A stretch of 64,000 nt of DNA from Pseudomonas putida (GTDB taxonomy: Bacteria > Pseudomonadota > Gammaproteobacteria > Pseudomonadales > Pseudomonadaceae): contig NZ_JANHLK010000017.1 in the NCBI RefSeq assembly GCF_028682635.1, forward strand, positions 62,001 through 126,000, given 5' to 3'. This document shows, one piece after another, positions 34,528-43,034 of the stretch. The notes under the pieces were generated by a model. It searched no databases. It was not told where the DNA came from and worked only from the letters and a program-made list of their open reading frames with translations. Each line of letters opens with the position of its first letter. The first letter of the stretch is position 1. The translations under genes were made by a program, and so were the position numbers.

Positions 34528-35889
34528 TCAGAGGCTGTGGGTGGCGGATTTGCTGGCGGCGGCATCAGGCACGCTGACGCCGTTGAGGGTGGCGTTGAGC
34601 AGCACCGACACCAGGCAGGCGATGACAACGCTGCTGTGCAGGAACGGCTGCGACCACTCGGGCAATTGCTTGAACAGGGCCGGCGCCAGCACCGGCACCA
34701 GGGCGGCGGCGAGGGTGAAGCCGACGATCAGCACGTTGTAGCGATTGCGCTCGTAGTCGACCTTGGCCAGGGTCTGGATCCCTGCCGCGGCGACCACGCC
34801 GAACATGGCGACCCCGGCACCGCCGAGGGCCGCAGTCGGCATCGAGGCGATGATCGCCCCGGCCTTTGGCACCAGCGCCACCGAGCACATCAGCAAGCCG
34901 CTGACGGCGACGACCCAGCGACTGCGCACGCCGGTGAGGATCACCAGCCCGACGTTTTCCATGAAGGCAATGAACGGAAACGCCGCGAACATGCCGGCGA
35001 TGGTGCTCGCCAGGCCATTGGCGCGCAGGCCGTTGATCACCTGCTTGTCTTCGACCGGTTTTTCGACGATGTCACCGATGGCCACGAACAGCCCCATGGA
35101 CTCGACCATCTGCACGATCATCACCACCACCATGGTGGCAATGGGGATCAGGCTGAAGGTCGGCAGGCCGAAGTAGAACGGGTAGGGCACGGTGAGCCAC
35201 GGCGACTCCTGCACGCTGTGAAAACTTCCCATGCCCAGCCCGTAAGCCAGCGCCGCGCCCACCAGCATGCCCACCAGCACCGCCATGTTGCGCAACATCG
35301 GGCTGCCGTAGCGGTTGACCAGCAGGATGCTCAGCAACACCACGGCGGCGACTGCCAGGTACGCCGGTGCGCCGAAGTCGCTGGCATGGCGACCACCGCC
35401 GACCCACTCATAGGCGATGGGAAACAGCTGCAGGCCGATCACGGTGACGATGCAGCCAGTAACCACCGGCGGAAAAAACCGGCGTAATCGACCCACGAAT
35501 GGCGCCATCAACATGGTGAAAATCCCTGCGCCTATTACGGCCCCGCAGACCCCGGCGAAACCGACCTCCGGATTGGTGCCGATGGCGATCACCGGCCCCA
35601 CGCTGCTGAACGCCACGCCCTGGAGGATCGGCAGGCGCACACCGAATTTCCAGAAGCCGACGGTTTGCAGCAGGGTGGCGATGCCTGAGCAGAACAACGT
35701 GGTGCTGATCAGCACCACCGTGTCGGCGTGAGACATTTTCAGGGCGCTGGCGACAATCAACGGCACGGCGATGGCGCCGATGTACGAGACGGCCATGTGC
35801 TGCAGGCCGAGGGTGAGCATTTGCCGGACCGGCAGAATCCGGTCGACGGGATGGACGGTGGATGTTGCGGGGGTATTGGCTGACGACAT
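34528..35889 (-). CDS. NCS2-family uracil/xanthine (purine) permease
   Basis: A 453-residue proton symporter with about fourteen hydrophobic segments and the nucleobase-ascorbate transporter signatures LTLGLQHMAVSYIGAIAVP, LPILQGVAFSSVGPVIAIG, QMVESMGLFVAIGD and FAAFPFIAFMENVGLV. The subgroup resembles urate/xanthine transporters (UacT/XanQ-like), but the substrate cannot be fixed by eye. It forms an operon with the downstream deaminase (12-bp gap). Confidence 0.9.
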   Translation of the reverse strand: MSSANTPATSTVHPVDRILPVRQMLTLGLQHMAVSYIGAIAVPLIVASALKMSHADTVVLISTTLFCSGIATLLQTVGFWKFGVRLPILQGVAFSSVGPVIAIGTNPEVGFAGVCGAVIGAGIFTMLMAPFVGRLRRFFPPVVTGCIVTVIGLQLFPIAYEWVGGGRHASDFGAPAYLAVAAVVLLSILLVNRYGSPMLRNMAVLVGMLVGAALAYGLGMGSFHSVQESPWLTVPYPFYFGLPTFSLIPIATMVVVMIVQMVESMGLFVAIGDIVEKPVEDKQVINGLRANGLASTIAGMFAAFPFIAFMENVGLVILTGVRSRWVVAVSGLLMCSVALVPKAGAIIASMPTAALGGAGVAMFGVVAAAGIQTLAKVDYERNRYNVLIVGFTLAAALVPVLAPALFKQLPEWSQPFLHSSVVIACLVSVLLNATLNGVSVPDAAASKSATHSL

Positions 35890-35966
35890 GGGGAATCACC
35901 TCTAGCTGTTGTTATTCGGTACAGAGGGGTATTCGTTCTGATGCCCTTTCAGTGCGCCTCATCCCC

Positions 35967-36056
35967 TGTAGGAGCTGGCTTGCCAGCGAAGGCGGCGTAT
36001 CAGTCGACATCCATGCCAACAGACGCACCGCTTTCGCTGGCAAGCCAGCTCCTACA
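35967..36056. repeat. REP doublet (GTAGGAGCT type)
   Basis: Inverted units TGTAGGAGCTGGCTTGCCAG and CTGGCAAGCCAGCTCCTACA about 50 bp apart, between the permease promoter and the 3' end of the CobW-like gene. Confidence 0.9.
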
Positions 36057-36134
36057 GGGTTTGTGTCGTCCTGAAAAATGGGCATCAATCATTCATGTGC
36101 CCGGAACCGCCATCCACCGGCTCCGATGCCTTGT

Positions 36135-37181
36135 TCAGCCTGCCAGGCAGGCGGCGAAGCCCTGGTTCAAGGCCGCGCGGTCCAGGTCGCGGCCGATGAA
36201 CACAATCTTGCTCGAGCGGGGTTCGCTGCCCCACAAGGTTGATGCGCGAAACTCGACGAGGCTGTGCACCCCCTGCAGCACGTAGCGCTGGTCTTGATCG
36301 GCCACCGCCAGCACGCCCTTCATGCGGTACAGGTTGTCGGCCTGTTCGGTGCGCAGCCTGGTGATCCAGCGATGGAAGTCGCCCAGGTTCACCGCGCCAT
36401 CCACGGCGATGCCGACCGACGTCACGCTCGGGTCGTGCTCATGGTCGGGTTCGTCATGGGCATGGTGATGTTCATCGGCGTGGTGATCGTGCCCGGCGCC
36501 GATCTCCATGAGTTTTTGCGTGGACTCGAAGGCGCCAATGCCGAGGATTTTCGACAGGTCGATTTCGGCATAACTGGAGGTCACCAGCTCCGCCGTGGCA
36601 TTGAGCCAGCGGATTTTCTTGCTCAGGGCCTCCACTTCGGCCTCGCTGACCAGGTCGACCTTGTTGATGACGATGCGGTCGGCGCATACGATCTGGTCCA
36701 CGGCCTGGTTGTCCACGCCATCGAGTTGCAGGTCTTCCAGGTGCTGGGCGATGTGCTTGGCATCGACCATGGTGACGATGGCGTCCAGTTCCACCTCATC
36801 GGCAATTGGGTCGTTGATGAAGAAGCTCTGGGCCACCGGGTACGGGTCGGCCAGGCCACTGGTCTCGATCAGGATGTGATCGAGCCGCACCGGCCGCGCC
36901 ACCAGCTCACGGACGATGCGCACCAGGTCTTCGCGGACCTCGGCGGTACAGCACACGCAGCCGTTGACCATCTCGTAGATTTCTTCGGTTTCCGAGCTGA
37001 GCACCAGGTCGCCGTCGATGCCGACTTCGCCGAACTCGTTCTCGATCACGGCGATCTTGCGCCCGTGGTTTTCCTTGAGGATGTAGTTGAGCAGGGTGGT
37101 TTTGCCGGCACCGAGGAAGCCGGTGAGGATAGTCACGGGGATCTTGGTGTTGGGGGTTGGGGCGTTGAAGGGGGTGTTCAT
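36135..37181 (-). CDS. CobW/COG0523-family GTP-binding metallochaperone
   Basis: A 348-residue G3E-family GTPase from ATG 37179-37181 with AAGGAGC upstream. Walker A GFLGAGKTTLLNYIL; metal motif GCVCCTAEVREDL (CxCC); NKVD guanine motif; and a histidine-rich loop (HDHHADEHHHAHDEPDHEHD) around residues 230-250. The C-terminal CobW_C domain ends in IVFIGRDLDRAALNQGF, as in other family members. Such proteins insert Zn, Co or Fe into client enzymes. Here it stands between nucleobase genes and a UbiX/UbiD/amidohydrolase run, so metal supply to an amidohydrolase is an attractive but unproven role. Confidence 0.88.
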   Translation of the reverse strand: MNTPFNAPTPNTKIPVTILTGFLGAGKTTLLNYILKENHGRKIAVIENEFGEVGIDGDLVLSSETEEIYEMVNGCVCCTAEVREDLVRIVRELVARPVRLDHILIETSGLADPYPVAQSFFINDPIADEVELDAIVTMVDAKHIAQHLEDLQLDGVDNQAVDQIVCADRIVINKVDLVSEAEVEALSKKIRWLNATAELVTSSYAEIDLSKILGIGAFESTQKLMEIGAGHDHHADEHHHAHDEPDHEHDPSVTSVGIAVDGAVNLGDFHRWITRLRTEQADNLYRMKGVLAVADQDQRYVLQGVHSLVEFRASTLWGSEPRSSKIVFIGRDLDRAALNQGFAACLAG

Positions 37182-37221
37182 GTAGAGCTCCTTACCTGTG
37201 TTTTGCCGAAATGCGATCAAA

Positions 37222-37311
37222 TGTGGGAGCTAGCCTGCTGGCGATGGCGGTGGGTCATTCAGCGACGATGGCGACTGATCTATCGCCATCGCCAGCAGGC
37301 TGGCTCCCACA
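37222..37311. repeat. REP doublet overlapping the ubiX-like 3' end
   Basis: Inverted units TGTGGGAGCTAGCCTGCTGG and CCAGCAGGCTGGCTCCCACA. The right unit and half of the spacer lie inside the reading frame of the UbiX-like gene, encoding its last 19 residues. Confidence 0.9.
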
Positions 37312-37893
37312 GGGGATTTGTGTGACTGATGGTTCTCGCCAGCGCGTTGCCGTACCGGCGTCGAGGCCGAACAGGTCGAGGACGCGGCCGAGGCTGTGGT
37401 CGACCATTTGCGCCAGGTCCTGCGGGCGGGCGTAGAAGGCCGGAACAGGCGGGGCGATGATGCCGCCCATTTCGGTGACCGCCGTCATGTTGCGCAGGTG
37501 GGCGAGGGTCAGCGGGGTTTCCCGGGCCATCAGCACCAGGGTGCGACGCTCCTTGAGGGTGACGTCGGCGGCGCGGCCGATCAGGCCCGATGAGGTGCCG
37601 GTGGCGATCTCTGCCAGGGTGCGCATGGAACAGGGCGCGACCACCATGCCCAGGCAGCGGAACGAACCGCTGGCGATCCCGGCGGCCACGTCATCGGCGC
37701 GGTGGTAATGGCTGGCCAGTGCTGTGACGTCGGCCAGTTTGTAGTCGGTTTCGTGGGCCATGGTCAGCAGTGCGGCGCGGCTGATGACCAGGTGGCTTTC
37801 GATGTCGAGTTCGGCGAGCAGTTGCAGCAGGCGCACGCCGTAGATGAAACCCGACGCCCCGCTGATGCCGACCACCAGGCGCTGGCGGTTCAT
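37255..37893 (-). CDS. UbiX-like flavin prenyltransferase
   Basis: A 212-residue protein that should prenylate FMN to the prFMN cofactor needed by UbiD decarboxylases. Family marks: VVGISGASGFIYGVRLLQLL, VISRAALLTM, MVVAPCSMRTLAEIATGTS, LKERRTLVLMARETPLTLAHL and GGIIAPPVPAFYARP. Its ATG overlaps the UbiD-family stop by four bases, so the pair is coupled. The last ~19 residues (PCGSQPAGDGDRSVAIVAE) are translated REP sequence, an abnormal tail compared with usual UbiX ends. Confidence 0.9.
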   Translation of the reverse strand: MNRQRLVVGISGASGFIYGVRLLQLLAELDIESHLVISRAALLTMAHETDYKLADVTALASHYHRADDVAAGIASGSFRCLGMVVAPCSMRTLAEIATGTSSGLIGRAADVTLKERRTLVLMARETPLTLAHLRNMTAVTEMGGIIAPPVPAFYARPQDLAQMVDHSLGRVLDLFGLDAGTATRWREPSVTQIPCGSQPAGDGDRSVAIVAE

Positions 37894-39275
37894 GACTCAA
37901 AGCTCTTGAGCAGATCACGGGCACGCTCGACCACGTCCTGGTCCAGCTGCGCCTTGATCCCGTCGAATCCCGAACCGCGCGTGGCGTCCAGGCCCATGCG
38001 TGAGGTGGTGCCGTTGACCGAGGACGACGGGTCCAGCGGGCTGCCGGGCAAGCCATCGATGACGAAGATGTCCTGGTGCGGCTGGAAGTGCGTGGCCAGC
38101 GCCCACAGCACCTGGCTGTCGTCGCTGATGTCGATGTCGCTGTCCACCGCGATCACGGTTTTCAGGTACGGGTCCCAGCCGAGCAGGGCGAGCATGATCT
38201 GCCGCGCCTCGCCGTCGCGGCTCTGCTCCAGGGCCACGTAGCAATGAAAATGGGTGCCGGAATTGGGGTAGTGCACGGCGGTGACGGCCGGGAAACGCGC
38301 CTTGAGTTTCTCGCTCATTTCCGCTTCCCGGGGCAGCCGCGCCAGGGTCAGGTGTTCGGCGTAGCGACCGCCGACCACGTCCACCAGCCAGGCGTCCTTG
38401 CGCCTCATCAGGGTGTCGACCCGCAGCACATTGTTGGTCGAGCGGTCCGAGGAATAGCCGCTGAATTCACCGAACGGGCCTTCTTCGGCGTAGGCCGTCG
38501 GGTCGATGGCGCCTTCGAGCACAAACTCGGCGAAGGCCGGCACGCCGATGCCATAGCGGGGCGTCTTGACCAGTTGCAGCGGCTCGCCCAACAGACCGCC
38601 GGCCACCGCGCGTTCGTCGCTGCCGAAGGGCAGGCGTGCCGCCGCGGCGAGCATGAACAGCGGATGCGCGCCAACCACCATGGCCACGTGCAATTCCTCG
38701 CCGCGCTCGCGAGCGGTTTGCAGCATGCGCCATAGGTGACCGCGCGAGTGCAGGCTGGTGGCGAGGGTCTGCCGGGCGTGGCGCATCGAGCGGTGATAGC
38801 TCATGTTGGCGATGCCGGTGACCGGGTCTTGCGCAATGATGATCGCGTTGGTGATGTAGGGGCCGCGGTCGCTGGCGAAATGCTTGAGCATCGGCAGCAG
38901 TGCGAGGTCCACGGCTTCGCCTTCGAAGATTTCATCCAGCACCGGGCCGGTTTCCACGTAGCGCGGGGCGATGGGGTGGTTGGCGCGGTTTTGGAAAGTC
39001 TCGTGCAGTTGCGCCGGGGGCACGCCGAACATCCTGGCGATGCGGGTGCGGGAGGCGAACAGGTTGGTGACCACCGGCGCGCCGAAGTTGCCGACTTTTT
39101 CGCAGATCAACAGCGGGTCGCGGCCCTGGGTGGCCAGGGCGTCGACCAGGGCGGTGACGTCCTGATCGGCGCTAAGGGATTGCGCGATGGTGAGCACATC
39201 GTCCGGGTATTGCCGGCGATAGGCGTCAAGAAAATCGTGAAAATCCTGAGAATCGCCGAGCGTCGAGAGGGTCAT
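37890..39275 (-). CDS. UbiD-family prFMN-dependent decarboxylase
   Basis: A 461-residue enzyme from ATG 39273-39275 with GAGGTG upstream. UbiD landmarks: SYHRSMRHARQTLATSL, ARLPFGSDERAVAGGLLGEP, and the catalytic EEGPFGEFSGYSSDR (the Glu-x4-Glu pair). It is not the ubiquinone UbiD by context. UbiD relatives reversibly decarboxylate aromatic, heteroaromatic or enoic acids. It forms a coupled unit with its own UbiX homologue and is preceded by two amidohydrolase genes on the same strand, so a carboxylated (hetero)aromatic substrate is likely. Substrate unknown. Confidence 0.9.
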   Translation of the reverse strand: MTLSTLGDSQDFHDFLDAYRRQYPDDVLTIAQSLSADQDVTALVDALATQGRDPLLICEKVGNFGAPVVTNLFASRTRIARMFGVPPAQLHETFQNRANHPIAPRYVETGPVLDEIFEGEAVDLALLPMLKHFASDRGPYITNAIIIAQDPVTGIANMSYHRSMRHARQTLATSLHSRGHLWRMLQTARERGEELHVAMVVGAHPLFMLAAAARLPFGSDERAVAGGLLGEPLQLVKTPRYGIGVPAFAEFVLEGAIDPTAYAEEGPFGEFSGYSSDRSTNNVLRVDTLMRRKDAWLVDVVGGRYAEHLTLARLPREAEMSEKLKARFPAVTAVHYPNSGTHFHCYVALEQSRDGEARQIMLALLGWDPYLKTVIAVDSDIDISDDSQVLWALATHFQPHQDIFVIDGLPGSPLDPSSSVNGTTSRMGLDATRGSGFDGIKAQLDQDVVERARDLLKSFES

Positions 39276-39310
39276 GGTTTCACCTCGTAGAATGAGATTG
39301 GCGCGGCCCC

Positions 39311-39400
39311 TGTGGGAGCGGGCTTGCTCGCGAATGCGGTGTGTCATTCAACGGCGATAGCGACTGACCCGGCGCTTTCGCGAGCAAGCCCGCTCCCACA
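39311..39400. repeat. REP doublet (GTGGGAGCGGGCTTGCTCGC type)
   Basis: Inverted units TGTGGGAGCGGGCTTGCTCG and CGAGCAAGCCCGCTCCCACA fill most of the 140-bp gap between the first amidohydrolase gene and the ubiD-like gene. Confidence 0.9.
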
Positions 39401-39415
39401 GGGGGGCGCGTGAAC

Positions 39416-40321
39416 CTAGAGGTAGGTCGTGGTCAGACGAATGTCCGCCTCGGCCAGGTCCTTGGGTGGCGGCGTCGGTTCGATGCCGCACAACCGGGCG
39501 ATGTTGTTGCCCAGGTAGTCCTCAAGGTGATCCTCGTCGATGCCCAGCCCTTGTGGTGCCGGTGAACACAACACCTCCAGTTCGCGCAGCCACATGCCCG
39601 GTTCGTTGGGTGGCGAGTCGGTGCCGAACACGATCTTGTTGCGCGGCAGGTCCTTGGCGAACTCGACGATCCGCGACTGGAAGCACCACCCGGATTCGCA
39701 GTACACGTTCGGCGTGTCCATGGCCATCCAGAACGCTTCGAACGAGTAGTTGCCACCAGTCTGGATGCCGAAGTGACCGATGATGAAATTGACCATCGGG
39801 AACTCGCGGATGATCGGGTAGAACATGGTCGGAATGGTGTAGGGGCCGTCGCCGGTGTGGATCAGCACCACGATGTTGTACTTGGCGCACACCTTCATCG
39901 CCGGACGCAGCCAGTCCAGCGCCCGGTCCGGGCGATAACCGTGCATGTTGGCGTGCAGCTTGAGCATCTTGAAGCCGTATTCCTTGATGTGGAATTCCAG
40001 CTCCGCCGCACCGTTTTCCGGTCCCCAGCGCGGGTTGAAGTTGAAGTTGCCGATGAAGCGGTCGGGGTACTTCACGCACAGTTCGGCGACGTAGGACATG
40101 TAGTCACGCACGCCTTCACGGCCGCGGCGGTTGCCGTCGCGGTAACCGGTGTTGCCCGGTGGCGGCTGGATGAAACCCATGTCGATGCGGCGCGGCTTGC
40201 CGTTGATCATGTACGGGCCGTCCATCAGCTTGAGCATGCGCTCGCCGGTGAAGGGTTCGCCGGTGTGGCGCCAGGCCTCGTCGACCAGGTTGGTGGGGTG
40301 CAGATGGGTGTCGATGATCAT
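39416..40321 (-). CDS. ACMSD-like amidohydrolase, metal motif intact
   Basis: A 301-residue TIM-barrel protein of the amidohydrolase-2 family (decarboxylases and hydrolases such as ACMSD, gamma-resorcylate decarboxylase, OMA/PDC hydrolases). It opens MIIDTHLHPTNLVDEAW with the HxH metal ligands. Other site residues: VVLIHTGDGPYTIP, FIIGHFGIQTGGNYSFE and IVFGTDSPPNEPGMWLRELE. Its gene is four bases from a close paralogue on the same strand. Together with the UbiD-like enzyme it suggests breakdown of a carboxylated ring compound; the reaction is not identifiable from sequence. Confidence 0.85.
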   Translation of the reverse strand: MIIDTHLHPTNLVDEAWRHTGEPFTGERMLKLMDGPYMINGKPRRIDMGFIQPPPGNTGYRDGNRRGREGVRDYMSYVAELCVKYPDRFIGNFNFNPRWGPENGAAELEFHIKEYGFKMLKLHANMHGYRPDRALDWLRPAMKVCAKYNIVVLIHTGDGPYTIPTMFYPIIREFPMVNFIIGHFGIQTGGNYSFEAFWMAMDTPNVYCESGWCFQSRIVEFAKDLPRNKIVFGTDSPPNEPGMWLRELEVLCSPAPQGLGIDEDHLEDYLGNNIARLCGIEPTPPPKDLAEADIRLTTTYL

Positions 40322-40325
40322 CGGT

Positions 40326-41255
40326 TCAGCTCCTGGCCAGTTGTGTGGTGATGGGGCGCTTGAGTTGCGCCTCTGCTTCGGAAACGGAACGTGGCGGCGG
40401 GGTCGGTTCGAGGCCGATCATCCGTGCGGTGTTGTTACCCAGGTATTCCTCGAGGGTGTCCTCGTCGAGGTTCAGGCCCTGGGGCGGTTCGTGGCACAGC
40501 ACTTCCAGCAGGCGCAGCCACATGCCCGGTTCGTTCGGCGGGGTGTCGGTGCCAAAGAGGATCTTGTGGGTCGGCAGGACCTTGGCGAACTCGACGATCC
40601 GCGATTGCAGGCACCAGCCGGATTCGCAGTAGACGTTGGGCAGCTCCATCGCCCATTGCATCGGTTCGAACACGTAGACGCCGCCGGTCTGCACACCGAA
40701 GTGGGCCATGATGAAATCGACGTTGGGGAATTCCTTGATCATCGGCACCCATTCCGACGGGATGCTGTAGGGCCCGTCGCCGGTGTGCAGCTTGACCGGG
40801 ATGCCCAGCTCGGCGCACTTCTCGAAGGCCGGACGCACCCAGTCCAGGGCGCGGTCGGGACGGTAGGCGTGCATGTTGGCCTGCATCTGCACCATCTTGA
40901 AACCGTGTTCCTTGACGTAGCGCTCGATCGCCTCGACGCCGTTTTCCACGCCGCAGCGCGGGTTGTAGACGAAGCAGCCGATGAAGCGGTCCGGGTAGGT
41001 CTGGACCATCTTCAGGGTGTAGGCCATGTAGGCGTCGATGGACTCGCGGCCGCTAAGATCGCCGTCGGTCCAGGTGTAGATGGTGTTGCCCTGGGGCGGC
41101 TGGATGAAGGCTTTGTCGATGCGGCGAGGTTTGCCGTTGACCATGTACGGGCCATCCATCATCTGCAGCAGACGCTCGCCGGTGAACGGGTCACCGTCAT
41201 GCCTCCAGGCGAGGTCCACGAGATCCGTGGGATAGCAACTGATATCGATGATCAT
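40326..41255 (-). CDS. ACMSD-like amidohydrolase paralogue lacking the HxH motif
   Basis: A 309-residue paralogue of the next gene. Shared stretches include YPDRFIG, PNVYCESGWC, QSRIVEFAK and NEPGMWLR, and it keeps HTGDGPYSIP, AHFGVQTGG and LFGTDTPPNEP. The N-terminus reads MIIDISCYPTDLVDLAW: the HxH of the partner is replaced by SCY, so two usual metal ligands are gone. It may be a catalytically altered or scaffolding subunit that pairs with its neighbour. ATG 41253-41255 follows AGGAGATCG; in-frame starts further upstream are unlikely. Confidence 0.83.
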   Translation of the reverse strand: MIIDISCYPTDLVDLAWRHDGDPFTGERLLQMMDGPYMVNGKPRRIDKAFIQPPQGNTIYTWTDGDLSGRESIDAYMAYTLKMVQTYPDRFIGCFVYNPRCGVENGVEAIERYVKEHGFKMVQMQANMHAYRPDRALDWVRPAFEKCAELGIPVKLHTGDGPYSIPSEWVPMIKEFPNVDFIMAHFGVQTGGVYVFEPMQWAMELPNVYCESGWCLQSRIVEFAKVLPTHKILFGTDTPPNEPGMWLRLLEVLCHEPPQGLNLDEDTLEEYLGNNTARMIGLEPTPPPRSVSEAEAQLKRPITTQLARS

Positions 41256-41560
41256 TGAAGTCGATCTCCTGATAGCGGGAAGGGAACCTTGCGGTTCACA
41301 AGCAGCCACGTCCGGGCAATCGGCCATTTCTATGCGTGAAGACTCACGCATTCCCTCGCCTGGTCGCATCCGGCTCGGGACGCTGGCTGCTTGGGGGGAA
41401 GTATTGGAAGGGGGTGTGGGGTTCGTACAATATTAATTGGGCGGGGGTTTGATATGCGTTCGATATGGTTTTGTATTGGCTGGGCCGGCCTCATCGCCAG
41501 CAGGCTGGCTCCCACAGGGGATTGCATTCCAATGTGGGAGCCAGCCTGCTGGCGATGGCG
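41256..41560. other. 305-bp gap between amidohydrolase operon and lysR
   Basis: Contains the presumed promoter of the amidohydrolase-ubiD-ubiX operon in its left two thirds, with an AT-richer stretch near 41425-41475, and a REP doublet at the right end. No ORF worth reporting. Confidence 0.5.
41493..41560. repeat. REP doublet abutting the lysR stop
   Basis: Inverted units ATCGCCAGCAGGCTGGCTCC and TGTGGGAGCCAGCCTGCTGG; the right arm ends on the base before the stop codon of the LysR gene. Confidence 0.9.
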
Positions 41561-42451
41561 TCAGTAATGTGTACGCAAAGCCAACTGCCTGATCGCCTCA
41601 ACCACCGGCGCCACCCGCTCACCATGCCCCGGCGGCCATACCGCATACAGGTTGTAATGCGCCGCAATCTGCGCCTCGTTCAACACCACCAACCGCCCGC
41701 TGCGCAAGGCATCGGCGGCCAGCAAACCGCGCACCAGCCCGGCGCCGACACCCGCTTCGGCCGCAGCAATCAGGTTGGCCGCATTGTCGAACACCACCCG
41801 TGCCGAAGGCTCGACCGCAGGCAAACCCGCCGCATCCAGCCACGGAATCCACGACCGTCGCGTATAGCCCAACAGCGGCAGTTCAAGGATCTGCTGCGCA
41901 CTCAACGGCAGTTGCACACCATGGCGTTCCAGCAGTGCCGGCGCAGCCACCGCCATCACCCGATCCCCGCAAATCTGCGTCATCTCGCAGTCTTCCCAGT
42001 CGCCATAACCGTAGCGCAAGGCCAGGTCCACGCGTTCGAACGCACTGCGATCCGAGCGCGGCATCGACAGCAACACCACCTCATGCTCGGGCAGCAGATC
42101 CAGCAACTGCGGCAGGCGCGGATTGAGCCAGCTCTGGGCCAACTCACTGTCGACATCCAGGGTCAGCCGCTGCGCCACGCTGCGGTTTTTCACCGAAGAC
42201 AGCGCCCGGTCGATCTGCGCCAGGCCGTCGGACAGCACGCTGGCGAACAGTTGCCCGGCGTCGGTCAGGTTGCTGCCGCCGCCTTCGCGCACGAACAGTG
42301 GCTGGCCGATGAAGTCTTCCAGGGCGCGGATCTGCTGGCTGATGGCGCTGTGGGTGAGGTCGAGCTTGCGCGCAGCGCTGGAGAAGCTGCCGCTGCGGGC
42401 TGCCTGGATGAAAGCACTCATGGACTGCACCGACGGGTATCGCTTGTACAT
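41561..42451 (-). CDS. LysR-family transcriptional regulator (GcvA-like)
   Basis: A 296-residue regulator from ATG 42449-42451 (MYKRYPSVQSMSAFIQAARS). The N-terminal winged HTH holds FSSAARKLDLTHSAISQQIR and PLFVREGG; the effector domain follows from about residue 90 (LTLDVDSELAQSWLNPRLPQ). It is divergent from the molybdenum hydroxylase genes across 118 bp and upstream of the amidohydrolase-ubiD run on its own strand, so it could control either. In-frame starts up to 42808 would run through the divergent Fe-S subunit gene and are rejected. Confidence 0.88.
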   Translation of the reverse strand: MYKRYPSVQSMSAFIQAARSGSFSSAARKLDLTHSAISQQIRALEDFIGQPLFVREGGGSNLTDAGQLFASVLSDGLAQIDRALSSVKNRSVAQRLTLDVDSELAQSWLNPRLPQLLDLLPEHEVVLLSMPRSDRSAFERVDLALRYGYGDWEDCEMTQICGDRVMAVAAPALLERHGVQLPLSAQQILELPLLGYTRRSWIPWLDAAGLPAVEPSARVVFDNAANLIAAAEAGVGAGLVRGLLAADALRSGRLVVLNEAQIAAHYNLYAVWPPGHGERVAPVVEAIRQLALRTHY

Positions 42452-42569
42452 GCTGTTAGTCCTACTTACACAGGATGGCAGAAATCGTCGCTGGCCCGAT
42501 TTTCCCAAGGCTCCCAATAATCGAGCACCAGGCCTGCACAAAGACGGGCCGCTCTCTTGGAGCCTGACA
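42452..42569. promoter_or_regulatory. Divergent region, lysR / Mo hydroxylase
   Basis: A 118-bp gap between divergent starts, the usual place for a LysR operator controlling the neighbouring enzyme genes. No T-N11-A motif could be assigned with confidence. Confidence 0.45.
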
Positions 42570-43034
42570 ATGATCGAATTCACGGTAAACGGCGAACGAC
42601 GCGAGCTGGTAGAGACTTCGCCCTCCACGCCCTTGTTATGGGTGTTGCGTGACCACTTGAAACTCACCGGCACCAAGTTCGGTTGCGGCATGGGCCTGTG
42701 CGGTGCCTGCACCGTGCACCTGGACGGTGTCGCGGTGCGTTCCTGCCAGTTGCCGGTCGCCGCCGTGGCGGGGCACAGCATCACCACCATCGAAGGCTTG
42801 TCGCCCACCGCACAGCATCCGCTGCAACTGGCCTGGGTTGCCGAAGATGTGCCGCAATGCGGCTACTGTCAATCCGGTCAGATCATGTCCGCCACCGCGT
42901 TGCTCAACACCGGTGCGGCGGTCACCGACGATTCGATCCGCAATGCCATGTCCGGCAACCTGTGCCGCTGCGGAACCTACGGGCGGATCAACAAGGCGAT
43001 CAAGCGAGCGGCCAACGCGCCGAAGGAGGCGTGA
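42570..43034 (+). CDS. [2Fe-2S] subunit of a molybdenum hydroxylase
   Basis: A 154-residue small subunit with two [2Fe-2S] clusters: plant-type FGCGMGLCGACTVHLDG...C and the alpha-helical CGYCQSGQIM...CRCGTY. It resembles the IorA/CoxS-type subunits that carry electrons away from the Mo centre. ATG 42570 has TTGGAG nine bases upstream. Its stop overlaps the start of the large subunit (TGATG), so both are co-translated. No FAD subunit is encoded beside it, as in isoquinoline-oxidoreductase-type enzymes that donate to cytochromes. Confidence 0.93.
   Translation: MIEFTVNGERRELVETSPSTPLLWVLRDHLKLTGTKFGCGMGLCGACTVHLDGVAVRSCQLPVAAVAGHSITTIEGLSPTAQHPLQLAWVAEDVPQCGYCQSGQIMSATALLNTGAAVTDDSIRNAMSGNLCRCGTYGRINKAIKRAANAPKEA

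Noticed and set aside
42452..42808. N-terminal extension of the LysR gene to 42808
   Set aside because: It would overlap the divergent [2Fe-2S] subunit gene and precedes the conserved LysR start MYKRYPSVQSM.
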